Assembly (NCBI RefSeq): GCF_024494695.1
Contig: NZ_JANHDP010000002.1
Location: 310,001-374,000 of the forward strand
DNA length: 64,000 nucleotides
Source: Natronoarchaeum rubrum
GTDB lineage: Archaea; Halobacteriota; Halobacteria; Halobacteriales; Natronoarchaeaceae
Reading direction: 5' to 3'
Position numbers and translations under genes: made by a program
Notes under the pieces: generated by a model
The model's input: only the letters and a program-made list of their open reading frames with translations
Told to the model about the DNA's origin: nothing
The model's database searches: none
Part shown: piece after piece, positions 37,903 through 46,744 of the stretch
How the letters are laid out: every line of letters starts with the position of its first letter
Numbering within the stretch: the first letter of the stretch is position 1

Positions 37903-39990
37903 TTACTCGTACATCGAGTCGATCTCGGTCTCGAATCGGTCGAGGATGTTGCGGCGTTTCTTCTTCATGGTGGGCGTCATCAGGTCGTTGTCCTCGGTGA
38001 ACTCCTGGCCGACCAGCCGGAACTTCTTGATCTGCTCGTAGCTCTCGAAGTTCTCGTTGACCTCGTCGACCTCGCGCTGGATGCGCTCGCGCACGCGGTC
38101 GTCGTCGCCGAGCGCTCCCTCGTCGTCCGGAAGGTCGATGCCCTCCGCGTCGGCCCACTTGCGAAGGCCGTCGAGGTTCGGAACGACGATCGCGGAGACG
38201 AACTTGCGGCCGTCGCCGACGACCATGCACTGCTCGACGATCTCGCTGGAGGCGAAGGCGTCCTCGATCGGCGCCGGTGCGACGTTCTTGCCCGTCGACA
38301 GCACGAGAATCTGCTTGGCGCGCTCCTCGAACTCGATGTACTCGTCCGGTCGGAGGTGGACGACGTCGCCGGTGCGGAACCAGCGCTCGCCCGCGTCGGC
38401 AGCCTCGGCCGACCCGCCGTCGGCTTCTGCCGGCCCGCTGTCGCCGTTACCCGGCTCGGAGCCGGCCCTGCTGTTCTCGGCGGACGCCGCGGCGTCGGCG
38501 GCGTCGCCCGCGAGTTCGGCGTCCGTCACGAACGCCGACTCGGTCTCCTCGGGCTTGTTCCAGTACCCCTCGGTGACGTTGGGGCCCTTCACGAGCAACT
38601 CGCCGACCTCGCCCGCCCGGTCGGCGAACTTCTCCTGGGGGACGATCGACTCGTCGACGCGCACGTCGACGTCGACGACCGGCGGACCGATCGTCCCGAC
38701 TTTCGGCTCCTCGGGGGGATTGACCGCGATGACTGGCGCGGTCTCGGTCAGACCGTACCCTTCCATGATCGGCAGCCCCATCCCGTGATAGAGGGCGCAC
38801 AGCTCCGCGGAGAGGCTGCCGCCGCCGCTGATGAAAAAGTCGATCTCGCCGCCCAGCGCCTCCCTGACCTGATCGAACACGAGCCTGTCCGCGACTTTCC
38901 GCTTGGCTTCCAGCGCGATGCCGGGGGAGTCGGCCTCGTGGTACGCCCGTCCGACGTCGGTCGCCCACTCGAAGATCCGGGCCTTGAGGTCCGACTCTCT
39001 CGCCTGCTCGCGGATCGCGTCGTACATCTTCTCGTAGACCCGCGGGACGCTCGTGGCTGTCGTCGGCCCGACGGACTGGAAGTCGTCTCTGAGCGTGTCG
39101 GGGCTTTCGGCGTAGGCGACGCTGGCGCCCGACGCGAACATCAGGAAATGCCCCGCGAGACGCTCGAACACGTGCGCGAGCGGGAGGAAGGAAACGGTGC
39201 GGGTTGTCCGGTCGATCGCCTGCGCGTCGTCCTTGTCCGGTCGCGGGCCGTACCTGGCGTACACCTGATTGACGTTCGACCGGAAGTTGGCGTGGGTGAG
39301 CTTCACGCCCTTGGGCTGGCCCGTCGTCCCCGACGTGTAGATCAGGCTCGCGAGATCCTCGGGGTCGCGCTCGTCGAGCCAGGTCTCGTACTCGTCGGGA
39401 TCGAACAGTTCGGCGCCCCGGTCGTGGACCTCGGCGAGCGTCAGGATATCGTCGCGGTCGAACGCCTCGTCGCGCCTGTCGATCTCGTCCATCACGACGA
39501 TGAACTCCAGATCGAGCTCGTCCTCGACGGCCAGCACGCGATCGAGCAGCTCCTCGTTTTCGACGACGACGCCGGTCGCGTCGGGATCGTCGAGCAGGTA
39601 CTGGGCCTGCCGGGGCGACGAGCCGGTGTAGACCGTCGTGACGACGCCGCCGGCCGCCAGCAGCGCGAAGTCCGACTGGGCCCACTCCATGCGGGTGTCG
39701 GCGAAGATGCCGACGCGCGTGCCGGCCTCGACGCCCAGATCGCGAAAGCCAGCCGCGAGGTGGTGGACGATATCGCGCATCTCGGCGTAGGGGATCGATC
39801 GGAACTCGTCGTCCGGCGCCGCCGGGAGCACCGTCTCGGTCAGCGATCGGTCGTAGATGCCGCCCTTGTACCGCTGTGCGGGCCGGTTCTCGTTGCGCTC
39901 GGCGCTCTCCTCGAACATCCGGGGGAGCGTCGTCATCCCGATTACCTCGTCCGAAAAGTCCCGTTCCGCCTCTCGCCAGTTCATGTGCAT
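37903..39990 (-). CDS. AMP-forming long-chain acyl-CoA synthetase, copy 2, with an acidic low-complexity insert
   Basis: A 695-residue paralogue of the downstream gene, with the same motifs (IYTSGTTGQPKGVK, YGLTETAPV, RTGDVVHLRPDEYIEFEERAKQILVLSTGKNVAP). It differs by an insert of about 40 residues after the YWNKPEETESAF segment, made of Ala, Gly, Ser, Glu and Asp, just before GERWFRTGDVV. The insert sits in a loop before the hinge between the large and small domains. ATG 39990 is used because a TATA box (CCTTTTAT on the minus strand) lies about 25 bases upstream; 39984 is the alternative. Substrate unknown, probably fatty acid. Confidence 0.92.
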   Translation of the reverse strand: MHMNWREAERDFSDEVIGMTTLPRMFEESAERNENRPAQRYKGGIYDRSLTETVLPAAPDDEFRSIPYAEMRDIVHHLAAGFRDLGVEAGTRVGIFADTRMEWAQSDFALLAAGGVVTTVYTGSSPRQAQYLLDDPDATGVVVENEELLDRVLAVEDELDLEFIVVMDEIDRRDEAFDRDDILTLAEVHDRGAELFDPDEYETWLDERDPEDLASLIYTSGTTGQPKGVKLTHANFRSNVNQVYARYGPRPDKDDAQAIDRTTRTVSFLPLAHVFERLAGHFLMFASGASVAYAESPDTLRDDFQSVGPTTATSVPRVYEKMYDAIREQARESDLKARIFEWATDVGRAYHEADSPGIALEAKRKVADRLVFDQVREALGGEIDFFISGGGSLSAELCALYHGMGLPIMEGYGLTETAPVIAVNPPEEPKVGTIGPPVVDVDVRVDESIVPQEKFADRAGEVGELLVKGPNVTEGYWNKPEETESAFVTDAELAGDAADAAASAENSRAGSEPGNGDSGPAEADGGSAEAADAGERWFRTGDVVHLRPDEYIEFEERAKQILVLSTGKNVAPAPIEDAFASSEIVEQCMVVGDGRKFVSAIVVPNLDGLRKWADAEGIDLPDDEGALGDDDRVRERIQREVDEVNENFESYEQIKKFRLVGQEFTEDNDLMTPTMKKKRRNILDRFETEIDSMYE

Positions 39991-40010
39991 GTCAACGCTC
40001 CCCGTTCATG

Positions 40011-40116
40011 ATAAAAGGTCCTGAACTGGCAGGGCGTGTATAGTTGTGGGTTCGCGTCCGGCGCGTATCGATCGCTCATGGCGGTCGACATCGACTACGT
40101 AACCGACGTTTATATG
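40011..40116. promoter_or_regulatory. Divergent promoters of the acyl-CoA synthetase and small membrane protein genes
   Basis: On the minus strand CCTTTTAT (40018-40011) lies about 25 bases before ATG 39990. On the plus strand TTTATATG (40109-40116) lies about 30 bases before ATG 40143. Both placements suit leaderless archaeal transcripts. Confidence 0.5.
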
Positions 40117-40142
40117 CTCCCGAGATAGATGTGAATCTATTG

Positions 40143-40415
40143 ATGGCTGGCGTCGTGGATGTTCTCATGGCGATGTCGGTTCTGACGCTTCTCGGGATCG
40201 CGGTTCTCGACCGCGTTCGGGGCGAGTCGCTGCAGCGTCAGGTGGGTACCGCGCTGCTCGGCGTCGGACTGGGCGTCGGCCTGTTTGCCGGGGTGTTTCC
40301 GAGCGATTTTCGCATCGCCGCGGCGACGCTCGGCTTCGTGCTCGTCAACGTCGGCGGGTACGCGCACTATCGCGACGTGCGACGAAGTGCGAACGGCTAC
40401 GACGAGTCGAGGTAG
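40143..40415 (+). CDS. Small membrane protein, 90 aa, three hydrophobic segments
   Basis: The protein begins MAGVVDVLMAMSVLTLLGIAVLDRV and has two further hydrophobic segments (QVGTALLGVGLGVGLFAGVFPSD and RIAAATLGFVLVNVGGYAHY), then a basic tail. I start at ATG 40143, just after TTG 40140. Its last 19 bases overlap the end of the convergent metallo-hydrolase gene. The family is not recognised; size and topology resemble many uncharacterised haloarchaeal membrane proteins. Confidence 0.6.
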   Translation: MAGVVDVLMAMSVLTLLGIAVLDRVRGESLQRQVGTALLGVGLGVGLFAGVFPSDFRIAAATLGFVLVNVGGYAHYRDVRRSANGYDESR

Positions 40416-41308
40416 CCCAGCACGCCCCGGACGTTCATCCCCGTCTCCGCCCTCGCTTTGTGCTCGCCCCAGATCTCGATCAGGTCCGAGTCGACGGTCT
40501 CGGCGAAGTGCTCGACGACGGCGTCGTCGTCCGCCCGCTCGGCGCGTTCCTCCTCGACGGCAGCGACCCACTCCGCGAGCACGTCGGCGTACTCGTCGAG
40601 CACGTCGTCGGTCGGGCACGGTCCGAAGTGACCGAACAGCAGCGTCTCGACGCCGAGTTCCTGTAGCATCTCGACGTCGTCGAGCGCCGCCTCCAGATCG
40701 AAGTTCGAGGGGGGCGACGTCGGCTCGATCCGGTCGAGCGAGGGCACCCAGATGCCCGCCGCGTCGGCCGTGAAGACGGCGTCGTTCGCGGGGTCCTCGT
40801 AGACGACCTGGTGGGGGGCGTGGCCCGGCGCGTGGTGCGCGATCAGTTCGTGATCGCCCAGATCGATCGCGTCGCCGTTGGAGAGTTCGACGATCCGATC
40901 CTCGGCGATCGGCCGCGGTTCGACGTAGTACTGCCACTGGTCGCCGACCGCGCGCTTGGTCCCCTCGACGAGTCGCTCGGGGTCGACGAGGTGGCGCGCG
41001 CCGATCTCGTGGACGTACACGTCGGCGTTCGGGCAGTCCCGCGCGAGAAAGCCCGCGCCGCCCGCGTGGTCGAGGTGGACGTGCGTGACCGCGATCACCT
41101 CGATGTCGGCGAGCGAGAGGCCGACCGACTCGATCGCGTCGACGATGCGCTCGTAGTTCGTGCCGAGCCCGGTGTCGATCACCGCGGGGCGCTCGGCGTC
41201 GAGCACGTACACCGAGCCGTACTCGGGCGAGTCGTACATCCCCGTGTCGACGTAGTGCAAGTCCTCGCAGCTCCCGGTCGTCGCCTCGAAAACGTCGCCT
41301 GCTGCCAT
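40397..41308 (-). CDS. Metallo-beta-lactamase fold hydrolase
   Basis: A 303-residue MBL-fold enzyme with the metal motif THVHLDHAGG (HxHxDH at residues 76-81), a later AHHAPGHAPHQ, the Asp bridge in AVFTADAAG, and a C-terminal LLFGHFGPCPT histidine. So both metal sites look complete. The C-terminal helical extension is of the type seen in glyoxalase II-like and lactonase-like MBL proteins. Start MAAGDVFEAT (41308) avoids an unsupported nine-residue extension. The substrate is not evident. Confidence 0.88.
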   Translation of the reverse strand: MAAGDVFEATTGSCEDLHYVDTGMYDSPEYGSVYVLDAERPAVIDTGLGTNYERIVDAIESVGLSLADIEVIAVTHVHLDHAGGAGFLARDCPNADVYVHEIGARHLVDPERLVEGTKRAVGDQWQYYVEPRPIAEDRIVELSNGDAIDLGDHELIAHHAPGHAPHQVVYEDPANDAVFTADAAGIWVPSLDRIEPTSPPSNFDLEAALDDVEMLQELGVETLLFGHFGPCPTDDVLDEYADVLAEWVAAVEEERAERADDDAVVEHFAETVDSDLIEIWGEHKARAETGMNVRGVLGYLDSS

Positions 41309-41469
41309 ACCTTGACGCGCGTCCCCCGGCCTCAAAGAAGTTGGCGCGCCGGAACCCGTCGCCGACGCTCGGTGTCGTCCCGCGGTGCGGCGACCCGCCG
41401 ACGCGGTGGCCGACCGCCCGAGCCGTCAGCCCCGCAACCTTATGGGAACCGCCCGGAAACAACCGGGCA

Positions 41470-41856
41470 ATGCGATACTGTCACCACTGCGGGGCCGAGG
41501 TCGGGCCACAGGCCGAGGTCTGCGACGAGTGCGACGGCGACCTGTTCGAACCGCCGGAGGATCTGGGCGTCGAGGAGGAAACTGAGCCGGTCGACGCCGA
41601 AGCCGCGGACGTCGACGGCGTCGAGGGAGACGACGGTGACGCCGACGCCGCGCCGGCCGCAGACGCAGACGACCCGGTCGCAGAAGCGGAGGCTGGCGAC
41701 GCCGAAGCCGAAACGGACGCCGAAGCCCGAGCGGACGCCGCCGACACCGAGGGCGACGCGACCGACGACCAGTCGATCGAAAACGACGGCGCAACGGCCG
41801 ACGCGTCCGACGACGAGCAGGGATTCGTCGCGAAAATCAAGGGGCTGTTCCAGTAG
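41470..41856 (+). CDS. Zinc-ribbon protein with long acidic tail
   Basis: A 128-residue protein: one N-terminal zinc ribbon (MRYCHHCGAEVGPQAEVCDECDGDLF, C-x2-C...C-x2-C) followed by about 85 residues of Asp/Ala/Glu low complexity. It ends in a short amphipathic segment, GFVAKIKGLFQ, that could touch a membrane or partner. This layout is common in haloarchaea and unassigned. It precedes serS by 67 bases in the same direction. Confidence 0.65.
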   Translation: MRYCHHCGAEVGPQAEVCDECDGDLFEPPEDLGVEEETEPVDAEAADVDGVEGDDGDADAAPAADADDPVAEAEAGDAEAETDAEARADAADTEGDATDDQSIENDGATADASDDEQGFVAKIKGLFQ

Positions 41857-41923
41857 GCGAACCCCGAGAAGGTCCGGCGCATCGACACGGTTTTGCCACG
41901 CGACCCGGAACTGCCGACTAAGA

Positions 41924-43306
41924 ATGCTCGACAGAACGTTGCTCCGCGAGGACCCCGAGCAGGTGCGCCGCGCCGTCGAGGTGAAAGGCGTCGACGGCGT
42001 CGACGTCGACGAGATCATCGCGCTCGACGAGGAGTGGCGCGACCTGAAAGCCCGCGGCGACGAGCTGCGCCACGAGCGCAACGAGGTCAGCCGGCAGATC
42101 GGCGAGTACAAGCAGTCCGGCGAGGAGGAGAAGGCCCAGGAGGCGATCGACCGCTCCCAGGAGCTGAAAGCGGAACTCGAAGAGGTCGAGGACCGCGCCG
42201 ACGAGCTGAAAGACGAGATCGACGAGCGCATGCTCGAACTCCCCAACATCCCCCACGAGGACGTACCGGTCGGCGACGACGAGGCCGACAACGTCGAGGT
42301 CGACCGCTGGGGGTTCGACGAGCTTCGCGACCTACCCGAGGAAGTCATTCCTCACTACGATCTCGGCGAGGAACTCGACGTGCTCGACTTCGAGCGCGGC
42401 GCGAAAGTCTCGGGCGGCGGGTTCCAGTTCGTCAAGGGCGAGGGCGCCCGCCTGGAGCACGCGCTGATCCAGTTCATGCTCGACGTCCACCGCGAGCAGG
42501 AGTACGTCGACGTGTTGCCGCCGATCCCCGTCAACTCCGCGTCGATGGAGGGCACCGGCCAGCTCCCCAAGTTCGACGAGGACGCCTACCGCATCGGTTC
42601 CCGGCAGGACGACGAGATCGAGGACGACGATCTCTGGCTCCTGCCGACCGCGGAGGTGCCGGTCACCAACATGTACCGCGACGAGATCCTGCTGGACGAC
42701 GATCTCCCGATCAAGCACCAGGCGTTCTCGCCGAATTTCCGGCGCGAGGCCGGCGAGCACGGCACCGAAACCCGAGGATACGTTCGCGTTCACCAGTTCC
42801 ACAAGATCGAGCTGGTCAACTTCGTCCGCCCCGAGGAGAGCGACGACCGCCTCGACGAGCTGGTCGAGGAGGCCGCCGAGGTGCTCGAACGCCTCGACCT
42901 CCCCTACCGCGTGCTGGAGATGTGTACTGGCGACATGGGCTTCACGCAGGCCAAGAAGTACGATCTCGAAGTGTGGGCGCCCGGCGACGACATGGAGGAC
43001 GGTCCCGAGGAGGGCGGGCGCTGGCTCGAAGTCTCCTCGGCGTCGAACTTCGAGGAGTTCCAGGCCCGGCGCGCGGGGCTCCGCTACCGGCCCGAGCGCC
43101 ACGAATCGGCCGACTACATCCACACGCTCAACGCCTCCGGCGTCGCCATCCCGCGCGTGCTGGTCGCCGTGCTGGAGTACTACCAGAACGACGACGGCAC
43201 CGTGACGGTGCCAGAGGCGCTGCAGCCCTACATGGGCGGTCAGGAGGTCATCGAGGGTCACCAGCCCGTCGGTGAGTCGGCGGTCGGCGCCGGCGAGCGC
43301 GAATAG
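41924..43306 (+). CDS. serS: Seryl-tRNA synthetase
   Basis: A 460-residue class II synthetase of the common (bacterial/eukaryotic-like) type, not the rare methanogen form. The N-terminal tRNA-binding coiled coil spans about 30-100. Motif 2 is FRREAGEHGTETRGYVRVHQF and motif 3 is LNASGVAIPRVLVAVLEYY. LEVSSASNFEEFQARR holds serine-site residues. It charges tRNA-Ser (and Sec-type tRNAs if present). The start ATG 41924 (MLDRTLLRED) fits the family N-terminus. Confidence 0.97.
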   Translation: MLDRTLLREDPEQVRRAVEVKGVDGVDVDEIIALDEEWRDLKARGDELRHERNEVSRQIGEYKQSGEEEKAQEAIDRSQELKAELEEVEDRADELKDEIDERMLELPNIPHEDVPVGDDEADNVEVDRWGFDELRDLPEEVIPHYDLGEELDVLDFERGAKVSGGGFQFVKGEGARLEHALIQFMLDVHREQEYVDVLPPIPVNSASMEGTGQLPKFDEDAYRIGSRQDDEIEDDDLWLLPTAEVPVTNMYRDEILLDDDLPIKHQAFSPNFRREAGEHGTETRGYVRVHQFHKIELVNFVRPEESDDRLDELVEEAAEVLERLDLPYRVLEMCTGDMGFTQAKKYDLEVWAPGDDMEDGPEEGGRWLEVSSASNFEEFQARRAGLRYRPERHESADYIHTLNASGVAIPRVLVAVLEYYQNDDGTVTVPEALQPYMGGQEVIEGHQPVGESAVGAGERE

Positions 43307-43339
43307 CGATCGATCCGGGCCTCGATTCTTCGTTTTCTC

Positions 43340-43669
43340 CTACTGCGTGTACGTCCGCAGGTGGACGATTCGCCCATTCTCCACGACGTGGACGTCCGCG
43401 AACCGGAACAGCTCCTCGCTCGACGAGTCGAGCAGTCGCCCCTGGACGGCCGCGCGCGAGCCCTCGACGAACACGCGCTCGATCTCGTGAGTGGTGTCGG
43501 TCTGCGGGCGGTCGTCGCGCATGAACGCGACGAACGCCTCGCGGCCCTCGAACGTCCGATCCGGGCGCTCCTGGACGAACTCGGGAGCGAGCAGCCCGCG
43601 CAGGTCGTCGTAGGCGTGCTCGTCGAGCGCGTCGTAGAACGCGCGGACGAGCGTCTCGGGCGAATCCAT
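43340..43669 (-). CDS. SnoaL-like / NTF2-fold protein
   Basis: A 109-residue single-domain protein with the SnoaL/ketosteroid-isomerase-like pattern (LVRAFYDALDEHAYDDLRGLLAPEFVQERPDRTFEGREAFVAFM ... RFADVHVVENGRIVHLRTYTQ). Such proteins are small-molecule-binding cones with isomerase, cyclase or purely binding roles. No clear catalytic Asp/His pair can be assigned by eye. Convergent with serS and divergent from the next hydrolase. Confidence 0.8.
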   Translation of the reverse strand: MDSPETLVRAFYDALDEHAYDDLRGLLAPEFVQERPDRTFEGREAFVAFMRDDRPQTDTTHEIERVFVEGSRAAVQGRLLDSSSEELFRFADVHVVENGRIVHLRTYTQ

Positions 43670-43729
43670 GGGGTTCGTTTCCGGTGGGAGGACACTAAAG
43701 GCTCCGCAGCGGGTACTCGAAGTACACTC

Positions 43730-44371
43730 ATGAGCGGACCCCACCAGGAGCAGGAACTCGTGACCGCCGGCGCGCCGCTCGATGCGGCCGATGCGGCCGC
43801 GGTGCTCGTCCACGGGCGGGGGGCCAGCGCGGGGAGCATCGTCCAGATGGGCGACGAGTTCTACCAACACGGAGTGGCGTTCCTCGCGCCCCAGGCTGCC
43901 CGCAACACCTGGTATCCGAACTCCTTTCTCGCGCCGGTCGAGCAGAACGAGCCCGGCCGGAGCTCCGGTCTGCAGGCGATCGGCGACGCCGTCGAGACGG
44001 CCAACGACGCCGGGATTCCGACCGAGCGCGTCGTCGTGCTGGGGTTCTCGCAGGGCGCCTGCCTCGCCAGCGAGTTCGTCGCCAGAAATCCAGCGCGCTA
44101 CGGCGGGATGGTGGCGCTGAGCGGCGGGCTCATCGGCGAGACGATCGACGAAGGCGACTACGAGGGCGATCTGGCAGAGACGCCCGCCTTCTTCGGCTGC
44201 AGCGACGTGGACCCCCACATTCCCGAGCAGCGCGTCCACGAGTCCGCGTCGGTGTTCGAGAACCTGAACGCCGACGTCGAGAAGCGCCTCTACGAGGGAA
44301 TGGGCCACGGCGTCAACGAGGACGAAGTGGAGTACGTCTCTGATCTGCTCGCTGATCTCGTCGAAGAGTAG
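43730..44371 (+). CDS. Alpha/beta hydrolase of the carboxylesterase/phospholipase (YpfH-like) family
   Basis: A 213-residue compact hydrolase. AVLVHGRGASAGSIVQM is the oxyanion region, VVLGFSQGACLASEF holds the nucleophile Ser107 (GxSxG), GCSDVDPHIP the acid (Asp161 probable), and YEGMGHGVNEDE His193. The triad is complete. Family members cleave small carboxylic esters or lysophospholipids. It is 30 bases from the convergent Fe-ADH-like gene. Confidence 0.87.
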   Translation: MSGPHQEQELVTAGAPLDAADAAAVLVHGRGASAGSIVQMGDEFYQHGVAFLAPQAARNTWYPNSFLAPVEQNEPGRSSGLQAIGDAVETANDAGIPTERVVVLGFSQGACLASEFVARNPARYGGMVALSGGLIGETIDEGDYEGDLAETPAFFGCSDVDPHIPEQRVHESASVFENLNADVEKRLYEGMGHGVNEDEVEYVSDLLADLVEE

Positions 44372-44401
44372 GACGCCGCGCCACGGCCGTCAGTACGCCG
44401 C

Positions 44402-45649
44402 TCAGTACGCGTCCCGCAGCACGGCTTCGATCTCTGCTGCTTCGACGTCGAGCCCCCGCGGCGCGTTCGCGACGAACGAGTCCGCGACGATGGCTTCCGC
44501 GACCTGCGGGAACGCCTCTGGATCGGGGCCGTCGACGTCGCGGAGTCGCGAGGGAAGATCGAGGGCGTCGCGCACCTCGGCGACGGCGTCGATCACCGCC
44601 TCGGCGGGGTCGGGCGCGTCGGGTGCGCCCAGCGCCTCGGCCAGCAGGTCGCGCCGGGCGTCGACGCGCTCGAACAGGTATCGGAGGACGTGCGGCGCGA
44701 CGACGGCGTGGGCCGCGCCCTGCTGGACGTCGTAGGTGCGGGTCAGCCCGTGGCCGAACGCGTGGATCATCGAGAGCGTCGTCCCGTCGGGCCGCGAGAT
44801 GCCGTACTGGACGAGCCAGATCCCCTCGACGACCGGCTCCAGCGTCTCCGCGGTCGCTCCTTCCTCGCCGAACTTCCGGAGCCCGTCCGCGAGCAGCCCC
44901 AGCCCGCGGGCGGCCGTGGCGTCGGTGACCGGCGTCGCGTTCCGAGCGTACAGCGTCTCGATCCCCTTGTCGAACCCGTTCATCGCCGAGGCCGCGAGGA
45001 TCCGTTCGGGCGTCGTGGCGAACAGTTCGGGGTCGTAGACGGTCGCGGTTGGCATCAGCCGCGGGTCCGAGACGCCCCCGCCCACGGCGTCGGTGCCGGG
45101 CGGCACCGCGCGCTCGTCGACGAGGCCCGACTCGGGCGACGCCGTCACGCCGGCCACCGCCGAGAGGTCGGCGCCCGCGAGTGTCGTCGGGACGGCGACG
45201 ACGGGCAGCAGCGATCCGTCGGGCACCGAGATCGAGCCGGTGTCGGCGAGTTCGGCCCCCACGGCCGCGGAGTCGCGATCGTCGGCCGAGAGCACGCTGA
45301 TCACTTTCGCCACGTCGAGGCTGCTCCCGCCGCCCAGCGCGACCAGCGCGTCGGCGTCGTGCTCTCGGGCGGCGTCGAGGCCGTCGTACGCGGTGTCGAG
45401 GCGCTTCTCGGGCGTCGTCTCGTCGAACACGTCCGCGAGCCGGTCGCCGAGCCCGTCGGTCACGGGATCGATCACCGCGGGCGTGCTGCCGACGGTCGAC
45501 CCGCAGACGACGAGTGCCCGCTCGATCCCCTGCTCGTCGAGTTCGTTCGCGAGCTCGGCCGCGGCGCCCTCGCCGAATCGCACGACGCCGGGGTCGTACT
45601 CGAACCGGATGCCGCCGCGGCGGTCGGTGAGCGAATCGGGCGGGCTCAT
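44402..45649 (-). CDS. Iron-containing alcohol dehydrogenase family protein with altered metal-ligand residues
   Basis: A 415-residue Fe-ADH-fold protein with the dinucleotide-binding loop ALGGGSSLDVAKV. Family enzymes bind Fe or Zn with Asp and three His. Aligned by motif, the first two positions here are Asn224 and Lys228 (AMNGFDKGIE instead of VDALTHAIE), the third is kept as His300 (FGHGL), and the fourth appears as Gln310 (DVQQGAAHA). The usual PTTxGTGSE phosphate loop is PTTLAGADLS. It may have a different cofactor or chemistry. Start 45649 is MSPPDSLTDR. It is coupled (one base apart) to the VOC dioxygenase-like gene upstream. Confidence 0.82.
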   Translation of the reverse strand: MSPPDSLTDRRGGIRFEYDPGVVRFGEGAAAELANELDEQGIERALVVCGSTVGSTPAVIDPVTDGLGDRLADVFDETTPEKRLDTAYDGLDAAREHDADALVALGGGSSLDVAKVISVLSADDRDSAAVGAELADTGSISVPDGSLLPVVAVPTTLAGADLSAVAGVTASPESGLVDERAVPPGTDAVGGGVSDPRLMPTATVYDPELFATTPERILAASAMNGFDKGIETLYARNATPVTDATAARGLGLLADGLRKFGEEGATAETLEPVVEGIWLVQYGISRPDGTTLSMIHAFGHGLTRTYDVQQGAAHAVVAPHVLRYLFERVDARRDLLAEALGAPDAPDPAEAVIDAVAEVRDALDLPSRLRDVDGPDPEAFPQVAEAIVADSFVANAPRGLDVEAAEIEAVLRDAY

Positions 45650-45650
45650 G

Positions 45651-46616
45651 CTACTGGCTCCCGTCTTCGATCGAGGGGCCATCGAACTCGGGCAATTGGG
45701 CCTCGATCGACTCCCGGTCCGCTTCGAGCCATTCGGGGAGCACCAGCGAGGAGCCCAGCTCCTCGACGTCCTCGTCGACGGCGAACCCGGGCTCGTTCGT
45801 CGCGACCTCGAAGAGGATGCCGCCGGGCTCCCGGCAGTAGATCGACCGGAAGTACTTGCGGTCGACGATCTCCGTCGATCGCAGCCCCTGATCGGCGAAC
45901 GCCTCGCGGTAGCGCTGCTGTTGGGCCTCGTCTTCCGCCATGAACGCGATGTGGTGGACCGTTCCGACGCCCATCCGGCCGCGTCCGGCGTCGGTCTCGA
46001 CGAGATCGATTGCGGAGCCGGGGCCGCCCTCGGCGGCGCGGTAGCGGCGGCGTCCGTCGGCCTCGGCTTCGAGCTCGTAGCCAAGCACGTCGGTCAGCGC
46101 CGACGCGGTCGGCTCGAACTCCGCGACGGCCAGCGTGACGGCGTGGAACCCGCGGAGCTGGTGGTCGACCGGGACGGGGCCGTCGTCCCACGGCTGGACG
46201 TCCGCATCGTCGGCCAGCTCGGTCGCGACGAGCTCGAGGCCGATCCCGTCGGGATCCTCGAATCGGAGCACCGTCTCGCCGAAGCGCTCGGCGCGCTCGA
46301 CGTCGATGTCCCGGGATTCGAGCCGGTCGACCCAGTAGTCGATCGAATCCGTCGGGATCGCGTACGCGGTGTCCCGCGTCTGCCCGGCGCCGAACTCGCC
46401 GGCGCGCCCGCCGTCGCTCCACGGGAAGAAGGTGATGTTCGTCCCCGGCGACCCGCGCTCGTCGCCGAAGTAGAAGTGATACGTTCCCGTGTCGTCGTGG
46501 TTGACCGTGCGCTTGACGAACCGCAGGCCGAGCGTGCCGACGTAGAAGTCGGCGTTGCGCTGCGGATCGCCCGCGATCGCGGTCACGTGGTGGAGTCCGG
46601 ATGTCGGCGGTGCCAT
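45651..46616 (-). CDS. VOC-family ring-cleaving dioxygenase-like protein
   Basis: A 321-residue two-domain vicinal-oxygen-chelate protein. GLHHVTAIAGD starts domain 1, and domain 2 holds GVGTVHHIAFMAED and GGILFEVATNEPGF, giving the His/His/Glu metal set of the PcpA / hydroquinone 1,2-dioxygenase-like branch. It may open an aromatic ring or act on a related diketone or glutathione-free substrate. It lies directly upstream of the Fe-ADH-like gene and should be cotranscribed with it. Start MAPPTSGLHH (46616) is typical of the family. Confidence 0.88.
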   Translation of the reverse strand: MAPPTSGLHHVTAIAGDPQRNADFYVGTLGLRFVKRTVNHDDTGTYHFYFGDERGSPGTNITFFPWSDGGRAGEFGAGQTRDTAYAIPTDSIDYWVDRLESRDIDVERAERFGETVLRFEDPDGIGLELVATELADDADVQPWDDGPVPVDHQLRGFHAVTLAVAEFEPTASALTDVLGYELEAEADGRRRYRAAEGGPGSAIDLVETDAGRGRMGVGTVHHIAFMAEDEAQQQRYREAFADQGLRSTEIVDRKYFRSIYCREPGGILFEVATNEPGFAVDEDVEELGSSLVLPEWLEADRESIEAQLPEFDGPSIEDGSQ

Positions 46617-46744
46617 AGTAGCAGTCCGTAGGGCCTCTACGCTGGTATGGCTTTGCGGACGGCGGTACCACCTGGTTACACCGATGCCACCGGCTGACGC
46701 CGGCGCCAGCGAATCGTTAACTTCCCACGCGGTCACGCATCAGT

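Noticed and set aside
38356..40011. 551-residue open frame opposite the acyl-CoA synthetase
   Set aside because: Antisense shadow; a similar shadow appears opposite the paralogous copy, as expected from shared codon bias and not from two real genes.
45093..46631. 512-residue plus-strand frame across the Fe-ADH and VOC genes
   Set aside because: It crosses two well-supported minus-strand genes and their junction, and has no domain.
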